The position numbers and the translations under genes are program-made. DNA of 64,000 nucleotides, from assembly GCA_022653075.1 (NCBI GenBank), contig JALCSB010000009.1:1-64000 (forward strand), written 5' to 3'. The first letter of the stretch is position 1. Each line of letters starts with the position of its first letter. A model generated the notes under the pieces. That model was not told the origin of the DNA. It made no database searches and saw only the letters and a program-made list of their open reading frames with translations. This document shows, in pieces, positions 51,927-60,084 of the stretch. The stretch is from Intestinimonas sp. GTDB taxonomy: Bacteria; Bacillota; Clostridia; Oscillospirales; Oscillospiraceae.

Positions 51927-52811
51927 ATGTTTGGCTATGTGCGGCCCAGAAAAGACGAGCTTAAGGTCCGGGAACTGGATGACTATCAGGCGGTTTACTG
52001 CGGGTTATGCCATACGCTCGGCCGCCGGTACGGCCTTTTCCCTCGGCTCTTTCTAAACTATGATTTTACCCTTTTGGCGATGCTGCTTGCTCCGGTTTCG
52101 GATAGGCCTCAGGTGGAATACCGGCGGTGTCCTGCCTGCCCGCTGCATCGAAAGCGGGTGTGCTCCGGAGGAACATGGCTGGACATTGCCGCAGATGAAA
52201 GCGTCATTTTAACTTACTGGAAACTGCGTGACAGCGTGGCAGATAGCGCGTCATGGAAAAAGCGCCTATCGGCGCGGCTTCTATCCACACTAATGAGACG
52301 TGCCTACCGAAAGGCCGCCGCACGAAGGCCCGAATTTGACCGCGTTGTAACCGATTGCCTCTGTGAGCTGGAACGGCTGGAACGCCAATCCAGTCCCTCG
52401 CTTGACCATACGGCGGATACCTTTGCCAGAATTCTTCAGACTGCGGCCCCCCCATCCGGCGAAGAAGCACGAGACCGGGTAAATGCACAGATCCTCTATC
52501 ATGTCGGGCGCTTCATCTATTTGGCCGATGCCTGGGACGACTTGGAGGAGGACCGCCGGAGCAAAACATACAATCCGCTGCTGTATCGTTTTCCGGACGG
52601 GCCGGAGGTGCACCGGGACGAGGTGGCGCTTACCCTGCGGCATTCCCTGAATTTGGCGGCTTCTGCCTATAATCTTGCGGAATTCGGCGGTTGGAGCGGT
52701 ATCCTTGCCAACATTCTCTATCTTGGCCTGCCAGCTGTGGCACAGCTGGTACTTACTGGTCAGTTTCAAGACATTAAGAAAATAATGAGCAGGAGAAGAC
52801 ACTATGAATGA
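51927..52811 (+). CDS. DUF5685 family protein
   Basis: This 294-residue, predominantly helical protein has no known function. Cysteine pairs C25-x2-C28 (YCGLC) and C68-x2-C71 with C79 (CPACPLHRKRVC) could bind zinc or an iron-sulfur cluster. At 201-209 it has an Asp/Glu-rich stretch, DAWDDLEED, followed by RRSKTYNPL, which resembles the second Asp-rich motif of squalene/phytoene synthases. That similarity is my own reading and needs testing. It lies between an RseC-like gene and a J-domain gene, overlapping the latter by eight bases. Start SD is weak. Confidence 0.7.
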   Translation: MFGYVRPRKDELKVRELDDYQAVYCGLCHTLGRRYGLFPRLFLNYDFTLLAMLLAPVSDRPQVEYRRCPACPLHRKRVCSGGTWLDIAADESVILTYWKLRDSVADSASWKKRLSARLLSTLMRRAYRKAAARRPEFDRVVTDCLCELERLERQSSPSLDHTADTFARILQTAAPPSGEEARDRVNAQILYHVGRFIYLADAWDDLEEDRRSKTYNPLLYRFPDGPEVHRDEVALTLRHSLNLAASAYNLAEFGGWSGILANILYLGLPAVAQLVLTGQFQDIKKIMSRRRHYE

Positions 52812-53412
52812 CCCATATCAAGTGCTGGGCGTCAGTCCGAATGCCAGCGACGAGGAAGTAAAACGAGCTTACCGTGAACTGGCCAGAAAGTATCACCCTG
52901 ACAACTATCAAAATAATCCGCTGGCGGATCTGGCTGAGGAGAAGATGAAGGCGATTAACGAAGCCTACGATGCCATTAATAAGGCACGCAGTGGTTCCGG
53001 CGGCGGATATCAGTATCAGTCCGGTGGTTATCAGCAGTCCGGTTACCAACAATCCGGATACCAGCAAAATACCTCCGGCGGTACGGTTTATTCCCGGGTC
53101 CGCCAGTCAATTAACCTTGGAAATCTGAATCAGGCGGAACAGCTTCTGCGCACAGTACCGGAACAAAGCGGCGAATGGCACTTCCTGATGGGAAGCATTG
53201 CTTATCGGAGAGGCTGGCTTGACGAAGCGATGCAGCAGTTTCAGATCGCCTGCAATATGGAGCCGGGAAATACGGAATACCGTCAGGCGTATAACATGAT
53301 GCAGCAGGGCGGACAGGCCTACCGTCCTGCCGGATACGGCATGGACCAGTCCTGTGATATGTGCAGCACGCTGCTGTGCCTGAACTGCCTTTGCAGCAGC
53401 TGCGGACGCTGA
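52804..53412 (+). CDS. J-domain protein with cysteine-rich tail
   Basis: The 202-residue protein begins with a J domain (residues 1-65, with HPD in RKYHPDNY), which stimulates DnaK-type ATPases. A Gly/Gln/Tyr-rich linker with YQQSG repeats (about 70-95) and a helical tetratricopeptide-like region (about 100-160) follow. The end is cysteine-rich: CDMC, LLCLNC, LCSSCG give six Cys in the last 20 residues. It lacks the zinc and peptide-binding domains of true DnaJ, so it is a specialised co-chaperone. It overlaps the DUF5685 gene by eight bases. Confidence 0.8.
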   Translation: MNDPYQVLGVSPNASDEEVKRAYRELARKYHPDNYQNNPLADLAEEKMKAINEAYDAINKARSGSGGGYQYQSGGYQQSGYQQSGYQQNTSGGTVYSRVRQSINLGNLNQAEQLLRTVPEQSGEWHFLMGSIAYRRGWLDEAMQQFQIACNMEPGNTEYRQAYNMMQQGGQAYRPAGYGMDQSCDMCSTLLCLNCLCSSCGR

Positions 53413-53418
53413 ACTGTG

Positions 53419-53958
53419 ATGAATAATAACACACATCGCGCGGGCGCCCGTCGTGTTGCGCAGACGGCAATGATGACCGGACTATCTCTCCTTATCCTAT
53501 GGCTTTCCTGCCTTATTCCATCAGGAAAACTGGGCATTGTGGCTGCCGCCGGTCTTGCCCCCGCTGCCGCTACGGTTTCAGGTGGAGTTGGTGCGGGCCT
53601 GCTGTGTTATGCGGGTACCGCACTGCTTAGCTTACTTTTACTCCCGGATAAGGCAAACGCTCTGCTATATCTGATTTTCTTTGGGCTGTACCCCATGGTA
53701 AAGTGTGGAATTGAGCAGCTGCGCAGATTCTGGCCGGAGCTGTTACTGAAACTGCTGTTTTTTAACGGCGTGCTCAGTGCCTGTTGGTTTCTTCTGCGGT
53801 GGATATTAATGGCTGAGGCAGTGCTTTCCAATGTGGCGCTGTGGGTGGTATATCTGCTCGGGAATGTGATTTTTCTTTTCTATGATTTTGGCTTTTCACG
53901 ATTGATTACTTTTTATTCGATAAGAATGAATCCTTTTATCAAGCGTACGGGACGGTAG
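53419..53958 (+). CDS. Hypothetical multi-pass membrane protein
   Basis: The 179-residue protein has about five membrane helices (roughly 15-33, 38-58, 60-80, 105-130 and 135-155) and a basic N-terminus. I do not recognise the family. The layout resembles the small substrate-binding membrane subunits of ECF transporters, but no ECF motif is clear. It starts 7 bases after the J-domain gene, without an evident SD of its own, so it belongs to the same transcript. GTG at 53416 is an alternative start. Confidence 0.6.
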   Translation: MNNNTHRAGARRVAQTAMMTGLSLLILWLSCLIPSGKLGIVAAAGLAPAAATVSGGVGAGLLCYAGTALLSLLLLPDKANALLYLIFFGLYPMVKCGIEQLRRFWPELLLKLLFFNGVLSACWFLLRWILMAEAVLSNVALWVVYLLGNVIFLFYDFGFSRLITFYSIRMNPFIKRTGR

Positions 53959-53965
53959 GAATACT

Positions 53966-53981
53966 GAACCGCACAGCGGTT
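53966..53981 (+). terminator. Small hairpin before yicC
   Basis: AACCGC and GCGGTT pair around ACAG (53966-53981), followed by TAAAATT. The stem is short, so termination here would be weak. Confidence 0.35.
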
Positions 53982-53997
53982 TAAAATTAACTAGGAA

Positions 53998-54015
53998 AGG
54001 AGGGACCTCCTCTTG
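53998..54015 (+). promoter_or_regulatory. Shine-Dalgarno hairpin of yicC
   Basis: The SD AGGAGG (53998-54003) is followed at once by CCTCCT (54006-54011) and then by the TTG start (54013). SD and anti-SD could pair (AGGAG with CTCCT, loop GGAC), hiding the ribosome site until something opens it. Confidence 0.4.
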
Positions 54016-54891
54016 ATTCGGAGTATGACTGGCTATGGAAGAGGAGAGGCGGTCCTTCATCAGCGTGCGATCACTGTTGAGGTCCGTTCCGTCAATAACC
54101 GATATTTAGACTGCACCATTAAGATGCCGCGGGTGTATTCCTTTGCTGAGGATGCCATAAAAACAAGAATTCAGCATATGATTTCCCGCGGCAAAGTGGA
54201 TGTGTTTTTTACTGTGGACAGCTCCAAGGCGGATGAAGTTACAGTTACGGTAAACCGCCCGGTTGCCGACGGCTACTACAGGGCCCTGACAGAGTTAATG
54301 GATACATATCATCTTCGGGATGATATCTCCGCAGCTCTCCTGTCCCGATTCCCGGATGTTCTTCTGGTGGAAAAAAGTCAGGCTGATGCAGAAGAGATTA
54401 CCGCCGACTTTTTATCTGTCCTGGACCTAGCACTGTCCGACTTTAACGCCATGCGGGAGCGGGAAGGTGAAAAGCTGGCCGCCGATGTTCGCAGCCGTGC
54501 AGACGCCATCGCCCGGCATATCACCTTTGTGGAGAAGCAGTCGCCCCAGACTGTGGTGGATTACCGAACGCGTCTAGAGGGTAAAATGCGGGAGGTGCTT
54601 CAGAATACGCAGATTGATGAAAACCGGATTTTGACAGAGGCGGCTATTTTTGCGGATAAGGTCGCGGTGGATGAAGAGACGGTTCGTCTGCGCAGCCATC
54701 TGGCTCAGATGGAGGAAATCCTGAAAATTGATGGGCCGGTAGGGCGCAAGCTCGATTTCCTGATTCAGGAATTCAACCGCGAGGCCAATACCATCGGCTC
54801 CAAATGCAATGATATTGAAATCACAAAGCATGTGATTGAAATCAAAGCGGAAATCGAAAAAATACGGGAACAGATCCAAAATATGGAGTAA
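54013..54891 (+). CDS. YicC/YloC family endoribonuclease
   Basis: The 292-residue protein starts MIRSMTGYGRGE and has VEVRSVNNRYLDCTIKMPR, REREGEKLAADVRSRAD and GRKLDFLIQEFNREANTIGSKCND. YicC proteins are endoribonucleases involved in sRNA turnover in E. coli. Start codon is TTG at 54013 with AGGAGG nine bases upstream, embedded in a hairpin. It precedes remA and gmk, as in Bacillus (yloC-remA-gmk-rpoZ). Confidence 0.92.
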   Translation: MIRSMTGYGRGEAVLHQRAITVEVRSVNNRYLDCTIKMPRVYSFAEDAIKTRIQHMISRGKVDVFFTVDSSKADEVTVTVNRPVADGYYRALTELMDTYHLRDDISAALLSRFPDVLLVEKSQADAEEITADFLSVLDLALSDFNAMREREGEKLAADVRSRADAIARHITFVEKQSPQTVVDYRTRLEGKMREVLQNTQIDENRILTEAAIFADKVAVDEETVRLRSHLAQMEEILKIDGPVGRKLDFLIQEFNREANTIGSKCNDIEITKHVIEIKAEIEKIREQIQNME

Positions 54892-54906
54892 ACGGAGGAT
54901 GCTCAG

Positions 54907-55176
54907 TTGAAACTGATCAATATCGGATTTGGTAATATGGTTTCTGCAGACCGTCTAGTCGCTGTGGTAAGCCCGGAATCTGCACCAATCAAGCGTATGA
55001 TTCAGGATGCGAGAGACCGCGGCATTCTCATTGACGCCACATACGGGAGAAGGACCCGGGCAGTTTTAGTCATGGACAGCGACCATGTTGTTCTCTCCGC
55101 CATTCAGCCGGAGACAGTGGCCGGTAGATTAAGCGGACGGGATACTGACACGGTAGCCGAGGAGGAACTGGACTGA
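54907..55176 (+). CDS. remA: RemA (DUF370) regulator
   Basis: RemA is an oligomeric DNA-binding protein that activates matrix and osmoprotection genes in Bacillus. The 89-residue protein starts [19 protein letters not shown] and has [22 protein letters not shown]. The start is TTG 54907; the stop overlaps the start of gmk (TGATG). Confidence 0.93.
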   Translation: MKLINIGFGNMVSADRLVAVVSPESAPIKRMIQDARDRGILIDATYGRRTRAVLVMDSDHVVLSAIQPETVAGRLSGRDTDTVAEEELD

Positions 55177-55787
55177 TGCAGATAAGAAAAAAGAAACGCG
55201 GACAGCTAATTGTGCTTTCAGGTCCTTCCGGTGTGGGAAAGAGTACGGTGATTGCAGAACTTCTCAGTCAAAGAAGAGATATTTATTTTTCCGTGTCCTT
55301 TACAACCAGAAGGCCACGTACCGGAGAGGCCGACGGTGTGAATTACAATTTTGTAGATCGTATGGAGTTCGAGCGTATGATTACCGACGGTGAGCTGCTG
55401 GAGCATGCGGAATATGTTGGAAATTACTATGGTACATCCCTCAAAATCATTCAGGAAAAACTGGAAGCCGGAATTGACGTCCTTCTGGATATTGAGGTGC
55501 GAGGGGCGGCTGAAGTTCATGAAAAGTGCCCAGAGGCCGTTCTTATTTTCATTATTCCGCCCTCCTTTGAGGAACTATCCAGACGCCTACACAGACGCAA
55601 TACCGACAGCGAGGATGTTATCGCTGGTCGGCTGCGAAAGGCAAGGGAAGAATACAGGCAGATCCCCGGATACGACTATCTGGTTGTCAACGATAAGGTT
55701 TCTGAAGCGGCACTCGAGATTATCTCTATTCTGTGTGCGGAGGACTGCCGGACAAAAAACAGAATTCATTTGGTAGACGGGATTTGA
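55176..55787 (+). CDS. gmk: Guanylate kinase
   Basis: Gmk phosphorylates GMP. The 203-residue protein shows the P loop SGPSGVGKSTV, the GMP-binding FSVSFTTRRPRTGEADGVNY, and DVLLDIEVRGA. The start overlaps the remA stop. Confidence 0.97.
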   Translation: MQIRKKKRGQLIVLSGPSGVGKSTVIAELLSQRRDIYFSVSFTTRRPRTGEADGVNYNFVDRMEFERMITDGELLEHAEYVGNYYGTSLKIIQEKLEAGIDVLLDIEVRGAAEVHEKCPEAVLIFIIPPSFEELSRRLHRRNTDSEDVIAGRLRKAREEYRQIPGYDYLVVNDKVSEAALEIISILCAEDCRTKNRIHLVDGI

Positions 55788-55811
55788 ACCGCAAAAAGGA
55801 GTGTATGTCTT

Positions 55812-55997
55812 ATGATGTTATATCCAGCTATGAGCAAACTGCTCAAGCAGATTCCCAGCCGCTATCAGCTGGTCAATGTGGTGGCGCACCGCGCGCGTGC
55901 GATTTCGTTGGAGGCCGAAGAGCAGGGGATTCCTCTGGAGGATAAACCGGTCTCCATAGCGATCCGTGAAGTGGCCGAAGGCAAAGTGAAGGGGTAA
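55812..55997 (+). CDS. rpoZ: RNA polymerase omega subunit
   Basis: The 61-residue protein has the omega core SRYQLVNVVAHRARAISLEAEE. Omega supports assembly of the beta' subunit. It sits in the gmk-rpoZ-priA order and is somewhat short. AAGGAGTGTATGTCTT lies before the ATG. Confidence 0.92.
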   Translation: MMLYPAMSKLLKQIPSRYQLVNVVAHRARAISLEAEEQGIPLEDKPVSIAIREVAEGKVKG

Positions 55998-56028
55998 TTC
56001 CCAAATATAGAAAATAATTTAACGAATG

Positions 56029-56070
56029 AAGGGGCAAGTGCCGGTTTGGAACTGCCGGCGCTTGCCCCTT
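56029..56070 (+). terminator. Strong hairpin between rpoZ and priA
   Basis: AAGGGGCAAG (56029-56038) pairs perfectly with CTTGCCCCTT (56061-56070), with an inner GCCGG/CCGGC. No T tract follows, so it may be an attenuator or mRNA-stabilising hairpin rather than a full terminator. Confidence 0.5.
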
Positions 56071-56097
56071 GTGGTGGAAGGAGAGGGAGGTCCCCAC

Positions 56098-58572
56098 TTG
56101 AATATGGTCCGCGTTGCTAAAATTGCGCTGTCTGCGGCCACCTATGCCATCGATAAACCCTATGATTATCGGATTCCAGAGGAACTATCCAGGCGCGCCG
56201 TTCCAGGCGTCCGTGTCGTGGTGCCCTTTGGCGCGGGAAACCGGCGTACAGAAGGGATTGTACTGGCGGTCACGGACGGAACCCGTTTCCCGCAGCTAAA
56301 GGCGGTTATAACAGTATTGGATGATGCCCCTGTACTGAGCGAGGGCGGAATCCATCTGGCTGTCTGGATGCGGGAACGTTTTTTCTGCACGGTCTACACG
56401 GCCGCGCGGGCCATGCTTCCGGCCGGGCTATGGTATTCTCTCAAGGACAGCTATCGGCTTGTTTCCAGCGTGGACAGGGAAACCGCCTACGCGGCGGCCG
56501 GACAGTCGGCCCAGGCGGCGCGTGTGCTGGATCTCGTCTATGCTTCCAACGGTTCGGCGCAGATGGAACAGATCCGTGGCGCATTTGGGGCTGCGGACCC
56601 AAATCCCGCGCTCCGGCGGCTGACGGAACGGGGAATTTTGACATTGGACACCAGTGCTTCGCGCAAGATTGGCGACAAGTGGGAGCAGATGGTTTCACTC
56701 GCCATGCCGGCGGAGGAGGTCATGGCGCTTATGCTGCCGAAAAAGCGGTCCGCGCCCCTCCGCTATGCCGTGGCGGAACTGCTGTGCAGCGTGGGCAGTG
56801 CATCAATAAAGGATGTCTGCTATTTTACAGGCGCATCCCGCTCCACCGTTCGCACCATGGTCAAAATCGGCATTCTGGAGGTGAGCCGCCGGGAAGTTTT
56901 GCGCAGAGTGGCAATCGATCAGGTAGAACCGACGCCGCCGCCCGAACTGAATGAGGAACAACAGGCTGCGTTTCAGTATCTGGACTCCCTTTGCGCGCAA
57001 AAAGCGCCTGCCGTAGCGCTCCTTTATGGCGTGACCGGAAGTGGAAAAACGCAGGTTTATATCCAACTGATCCGGAGCGTGCTTGCACGTGGTCGGACAG
57101 CTATGGTTTTGGTGCCGGAAATTTCTCTGACCCCTCAATTCCAGCGCACTTTTGCCGCTCAGTTTGGCGATCGGATTGCGGTGCTTCACAGCTCTTTGCG
57201 GGCGGGAGAACGTTATGACGAATGGAAACGTATCCGATCGGGTAAGGCATGTGTCGTGCTGGGGACTCGCTCCGCGGTGTTTGCACCGCTGGACAACCTG
57301 GGCCTCATCGTGATCGACGAGGAACAGGAGGCGAGCTACCAGTCGGAAAACGCACCGCGCTATCATGCGCGGGATGTGGCAAAATATCGCTGTGCTAAAA
57401 ATGGCGCATTGCTCCTGCTTGGTTCCGCTACGCCGTCCGTGGAGACCATGTATCTGGCTCAAACCGGTGTTTATCAGTTTGCGACGCTGCGCAGGCGCTA
57501 TAATGAGCGTGCGCTCCCCGACGTTTGCATTGCGGACATGAAGGGAGAACTGCGAAACGGAAACGGAAGCTGTATCGGCACTGTCCTGCGTCGGGAACTG
57601 AAGCGAAATCTGGAGCGGGGCGAGCAGAGCATTCTGTTCCTCAACCGGCGGGGCGCCAGCCGGATGGTCTCCTGCGGCGAGTGCGGTGCGGTCCCGGTTT
57701 GTCCCCGATGCTCTGTTCACCTTACCTACCATTCTGCAAACAACCGGCTTATGTGCCATTATTGCGGGCATTCCGAACGTCTGCCCCAGGCCTGCCCGGA
57801 ATGCGGCGGCAGCCTGAACTTCATCGGGGTTGGCACACAGCGCGTGCAGGAGGACCTGAAGGAGATTTTCCCAGATGTGGAAGTACTTCGCATGGATGCT
57901 GATACGGTCTCTGCGTCGCAATCCCATGGAGCGCTGCTCGCCAAGTTTCAAAACGATCGAATTCCCATTCTGGTTGGAACGCAAATGGTAGCCAAAGGCC
58001 TTGATTTCGAAAATGTCACATTGGTCGGCGTGATTGCCGCCGATTTTTCTCTTTATACCGACAGTTTCCGCGCCGGGGAGCGGACCTTTTCGCTGCTGAC
58101 ACAGGTGGTGGGCAGGGCCGGCCGTGGCAAAAAACCGGGACGGGCTGTCATCCAGACCTACACACCGGACCACGAGGTAATCCGCTGTGCCGCCGCGCAG
58201 GATTATGACGGCTTTTATGAGCAGGAGATTGCCCTGCGGAAGCTCCGCGGGTCCCCGCCGTTTCAGGATATGATGGTACTGACCGCCTCCGGCGTTAATG
58301 AAACGGCGGTTCTCCGCGCCTGTCAGAAAATACGCCGGGGACTGGAAATCAGTTTACGCCGCCCACCCTATGACCGCATGGACGCGCGCCTTCTGGGGCC
58401 GGCTCCGGCGGTGGTGGCAAAGGTCAATAATCGCTACCGTTATAGGCTTACGCTCTGTGGTAAAAATAATAGAGTTATGCGGACACTGCTTGCCCATGTG
58501 CTGTGTGCCGCGCAGACGGACCGTGAGAACCGAGGCGTCTCCGTGTATGTGGATCGTAATCCCTACAATTAA
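56098..58572 (+). CDS. priA: Primosomal protein N' (PriA helicase)
   Basis: PriA restarts stalled replication forks. The 824-residue protein has the 3'-binding domain (1-105), Walker A YGVTGSGKTQVY, DEEQ box IVIDEEQEASY, the zinc-binding insertion with eight cysteines (CGECGAVPVCPRCSVHL, then CHYCGHSER and CPECGG) and GTQMVAKGLDFENV. Start is TTG 56098: GGGAGG lies seven bases upstream, whereas the frame opens 24 codons earlier, inside the hairpin, with no SD. Confidence 0.95.
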   Translation: MNMVRVAKIALSAATYAIDKPYDYRIPEELSRRAVPGVRVVVPFGAGNRRTEGIVLAVTDGTRFPQLKAVITVLDDAPVLSEGGIHLAVWMRERFFCTVYTAARAMLPAGLWYSLKDSYRLVSSVDRETAYAAAGQSAQAARVLDLVYASNGSAQMEQIRGAFGAADPNPALRRLTERGILTLDTSASRKIGDKWEQMVSLAMPAEEVMALMLPKKRSAPLRYAVAELLCSVGSASIKDVCYFTGASRSTVRTMVKIGILEVSRREVLRRVAIDQVEPTPPPELNEEQQAAFQYLDSLCAQKAPAVALLYGVTGSGKTQVYIQLIRSVLARGRTAMVLVPEISLTPQFQRTFAAQFGDRIAVLHSSLRAGERYDEWKRIRSGKACVVLGTRSAVFAPLDNLGLIVIDEEQEASYQSENAPRYHARDVAKYRCAKNGALLLLGSATPSVETMYLAQTGVYQFATLRRRYNERALPDVCIADMKGELRNGNGSCIGTVLRRELKRNLERGEQSILFLNRRGASRMVSCGECGAVPVCPRCSVHLTYHSANNRLMCHYCGHSERLPQACPECGGSLNFIGVGTQRVQEDLKEIFPDVEVLRMDADTVSASQSHGALLAKFQNDRIPILVGTQMVAKGLDFENVTLVGVIAADFSLYTDSFRAGERTFSLLTQVVGRAGRGKKPGRAVIQTYTPDHEVIRCAAAQDYDGFYEQEIALRKLRGSPPFQDMMVLTASGVNETAVLRACQKIRRGLEISLRRPPYDRMDARLLGPAPAVVAKVNNRYRYRLTLCGKNNRVMRTLLAHVLCAAQTDRENRGVSVYVDRNPYN

Positions 58573-58641
58573 ACCGCCTGACGATCCGTTTTCCCTCCAA
58601 TCGCGGAATGCGATGCAAAAAGAAAGGAATGGTCAACTGAA

Positions 58642-59136
58642 ATGGCTCTCAGAACAATTTTAACGGAAAAAGAGGATACCCTGTACAAGAAATCTCATCC
58701 TGTTACAAAATTCGATACCCGGCTTCATAATCTGCTGGATGATCTTAAGGAGACACTTGCCGACGCCGGTGGGCTTGGGCTGGCCGCCCCGCAGATCGGT
58801 ATTCTGCGCCGAGCCGTGATTGTCACGAATGAAAAGGATGAGATGATAGAACTGGTCAATCCTGAGATCATTTTTCGCTCGGATGAGATTCAGACTGGAT
58901 TCGAAGGTTGTCTCAGCGTTCCGGGCCGGTGGGGTGTGGTGGAACGCCCCATGCATGTGAAGGCGCGCGCGCAGGATCGCAATGGTAATTTTTTTGAGAT
59001 GGAGGGGGATGATATCACGGCCCGCTGCATCTGTCATGAGACCGATCATTTGGACGGCCATCTGTTTACGGAACTGACGGACCGGCTCTACACGCAGAAA
59101 GAACTGGATGAAATGATGAACTCCAAGGAGAAATGA
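58642..59136 (+). CDS. def: Peptide deformylase
   Basis: Def removes the formyl group from nascent proteins. The 164-residue protein has motif 1 GLGLAAPQIG, motif 2 EGCLSVPG (metal cysteine) and motif 3 HETDHLDG (HExxH). It is adjacent to fmt, whose reaction it reverses on proteins. Confidence 0.96.
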   Translation: MALRTILTEKEDTLYKKSHPVTKFDTRLHNLLDDLKETLADAGGLGLAAPQIGILRRAVIVTNEKDEMIELVNPEIIFRSDEIQTGFEGCLSVPGRWGVVERPMHVKARAQDRNGNFFEMEGDDITARCICHETDHLDGHLFTELTDRLYTQKELDEMMNSKEK

Positions 59137-59139
59137 GAA

Positions 59140-60063
59140 ATGCGGATCGTTTTTATGGGAACGCCGTCGTTTGCGGTTCCCTCATTGGAGGCTTTACTTG
59201 CGGCGGGGCACGACGTATGCGGAGTATTCACACAGCCGGATAAGCCGAAAAACCGTGGTATGAAGTTACTGCCCAGTGCGGTTAAGGAATGCGCCCTTTC
59301 CCACTCCATTCCGGTTTTTCAGCCGGTTAAGATGCGGGATGGAGAAGCGCTGGGATATCTGAAAACCCTGAATCCGGACCTGATTGTAGTGGCGGCTTAT
59401 GGGAAAATTCTGCCGTCGGAGATTCTGGATTATCCCCCGCTGGGCTGCATCAATGTCCATTCCTCCCTTTTACCGAAGTACCGCGGGGCTGCTCCCATCA
59501 ACTGGGCCATTCTGAATGGGGAAAAGGAAACCGGTGTTACTATTATGCATGTGGCACCTGCGCTGGATGCCGGCGATATCATCGCCACGGTTAAAACGCC
59601 CATCGACCCGGATGAAACTGCGCCGGTCCTTACGGAACGGCTCTCCCACCTCGGTGCCGAACTTTTGGTGAAGGTTGTTCCCCATATCGCAGACGGTACG
59701 GCGAACCGTACCGTGCAGGAGGAGGAGCAGTCCACCTATGCCCCTATGCTCAGCCGTGAGCTGTCTGCCATGGACTGGTCCAAACCGGCCCGGCAGCTTC
59801 ACAATCAGGTGCGCGGACTGCTGCCGTGGCCTGCGGCGGTGGCGGAATTTGGCGGAATACGCTGCAAGGTTTTTAATACTACCGTGGAGCCCGGTGTGCA
59901 CGCAGAAGGTCCCGGCACCATTCTGGAAGCCGGAAAGCACGGTATTCTGATCGCCTGCGGTGCGGATACCGCGCTGCGGATCAACGAGCTTCAGGCAGAC
60001 GGCGGAAAACGGATGAAGGCAGCGGACTATCTGCGTGGACATCCAATAGATGCGAAGAAGTAA
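59140..60063 (+). CDS. fmt: Methionyl-tRNA formyltransferase
   Basis: Fmt formylates initiator Met-tRNA with 10-formyl-THF. The 307-residue protein shows FMGTPSFAVPSLEAL, NVHSSLLPKYRGAAPINWAI (catalytic N, H, D region) and the C-terminal tRNA-binding domain beginning LHNQVRGL. It follows def by three bases. Confidence 0.96.
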   Translation: MRIVFMGTPSFAVPSLEALLAAGHDVCGVFTQPDKPKNRGMKLLPSAVKECALSHSIPVFQPVKMRDGEALGYLKTLNPDLIVVAAYGKILPSEILDYPPLGCINVHSSLLPKYRGAAPINWAILNGEKETGVTIMHVAPALDAGDIIATVKTPIDPDETAPVLTERLSHLGAELLVKVVPHIADGTANRTVQEEEQSTYAPMLSRELSAMDWSKPARQLHNQVRGLLPWPAAVAEFGGIRCKVFNTTVEPGVHAEGPGTILEAGKHGILIACGADTALRINELQADGGKRMKAADYLRGHPIDAKK

Positions 60064-60084
60064 ACCGTAGAGAAGGTGAGCCGT

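Noticed and set aside
56803..58173. 456-codon frame antisense to priA
   Set aside because: No recognisable domain and no SD. It arises from codon bias of priA on the other strand.
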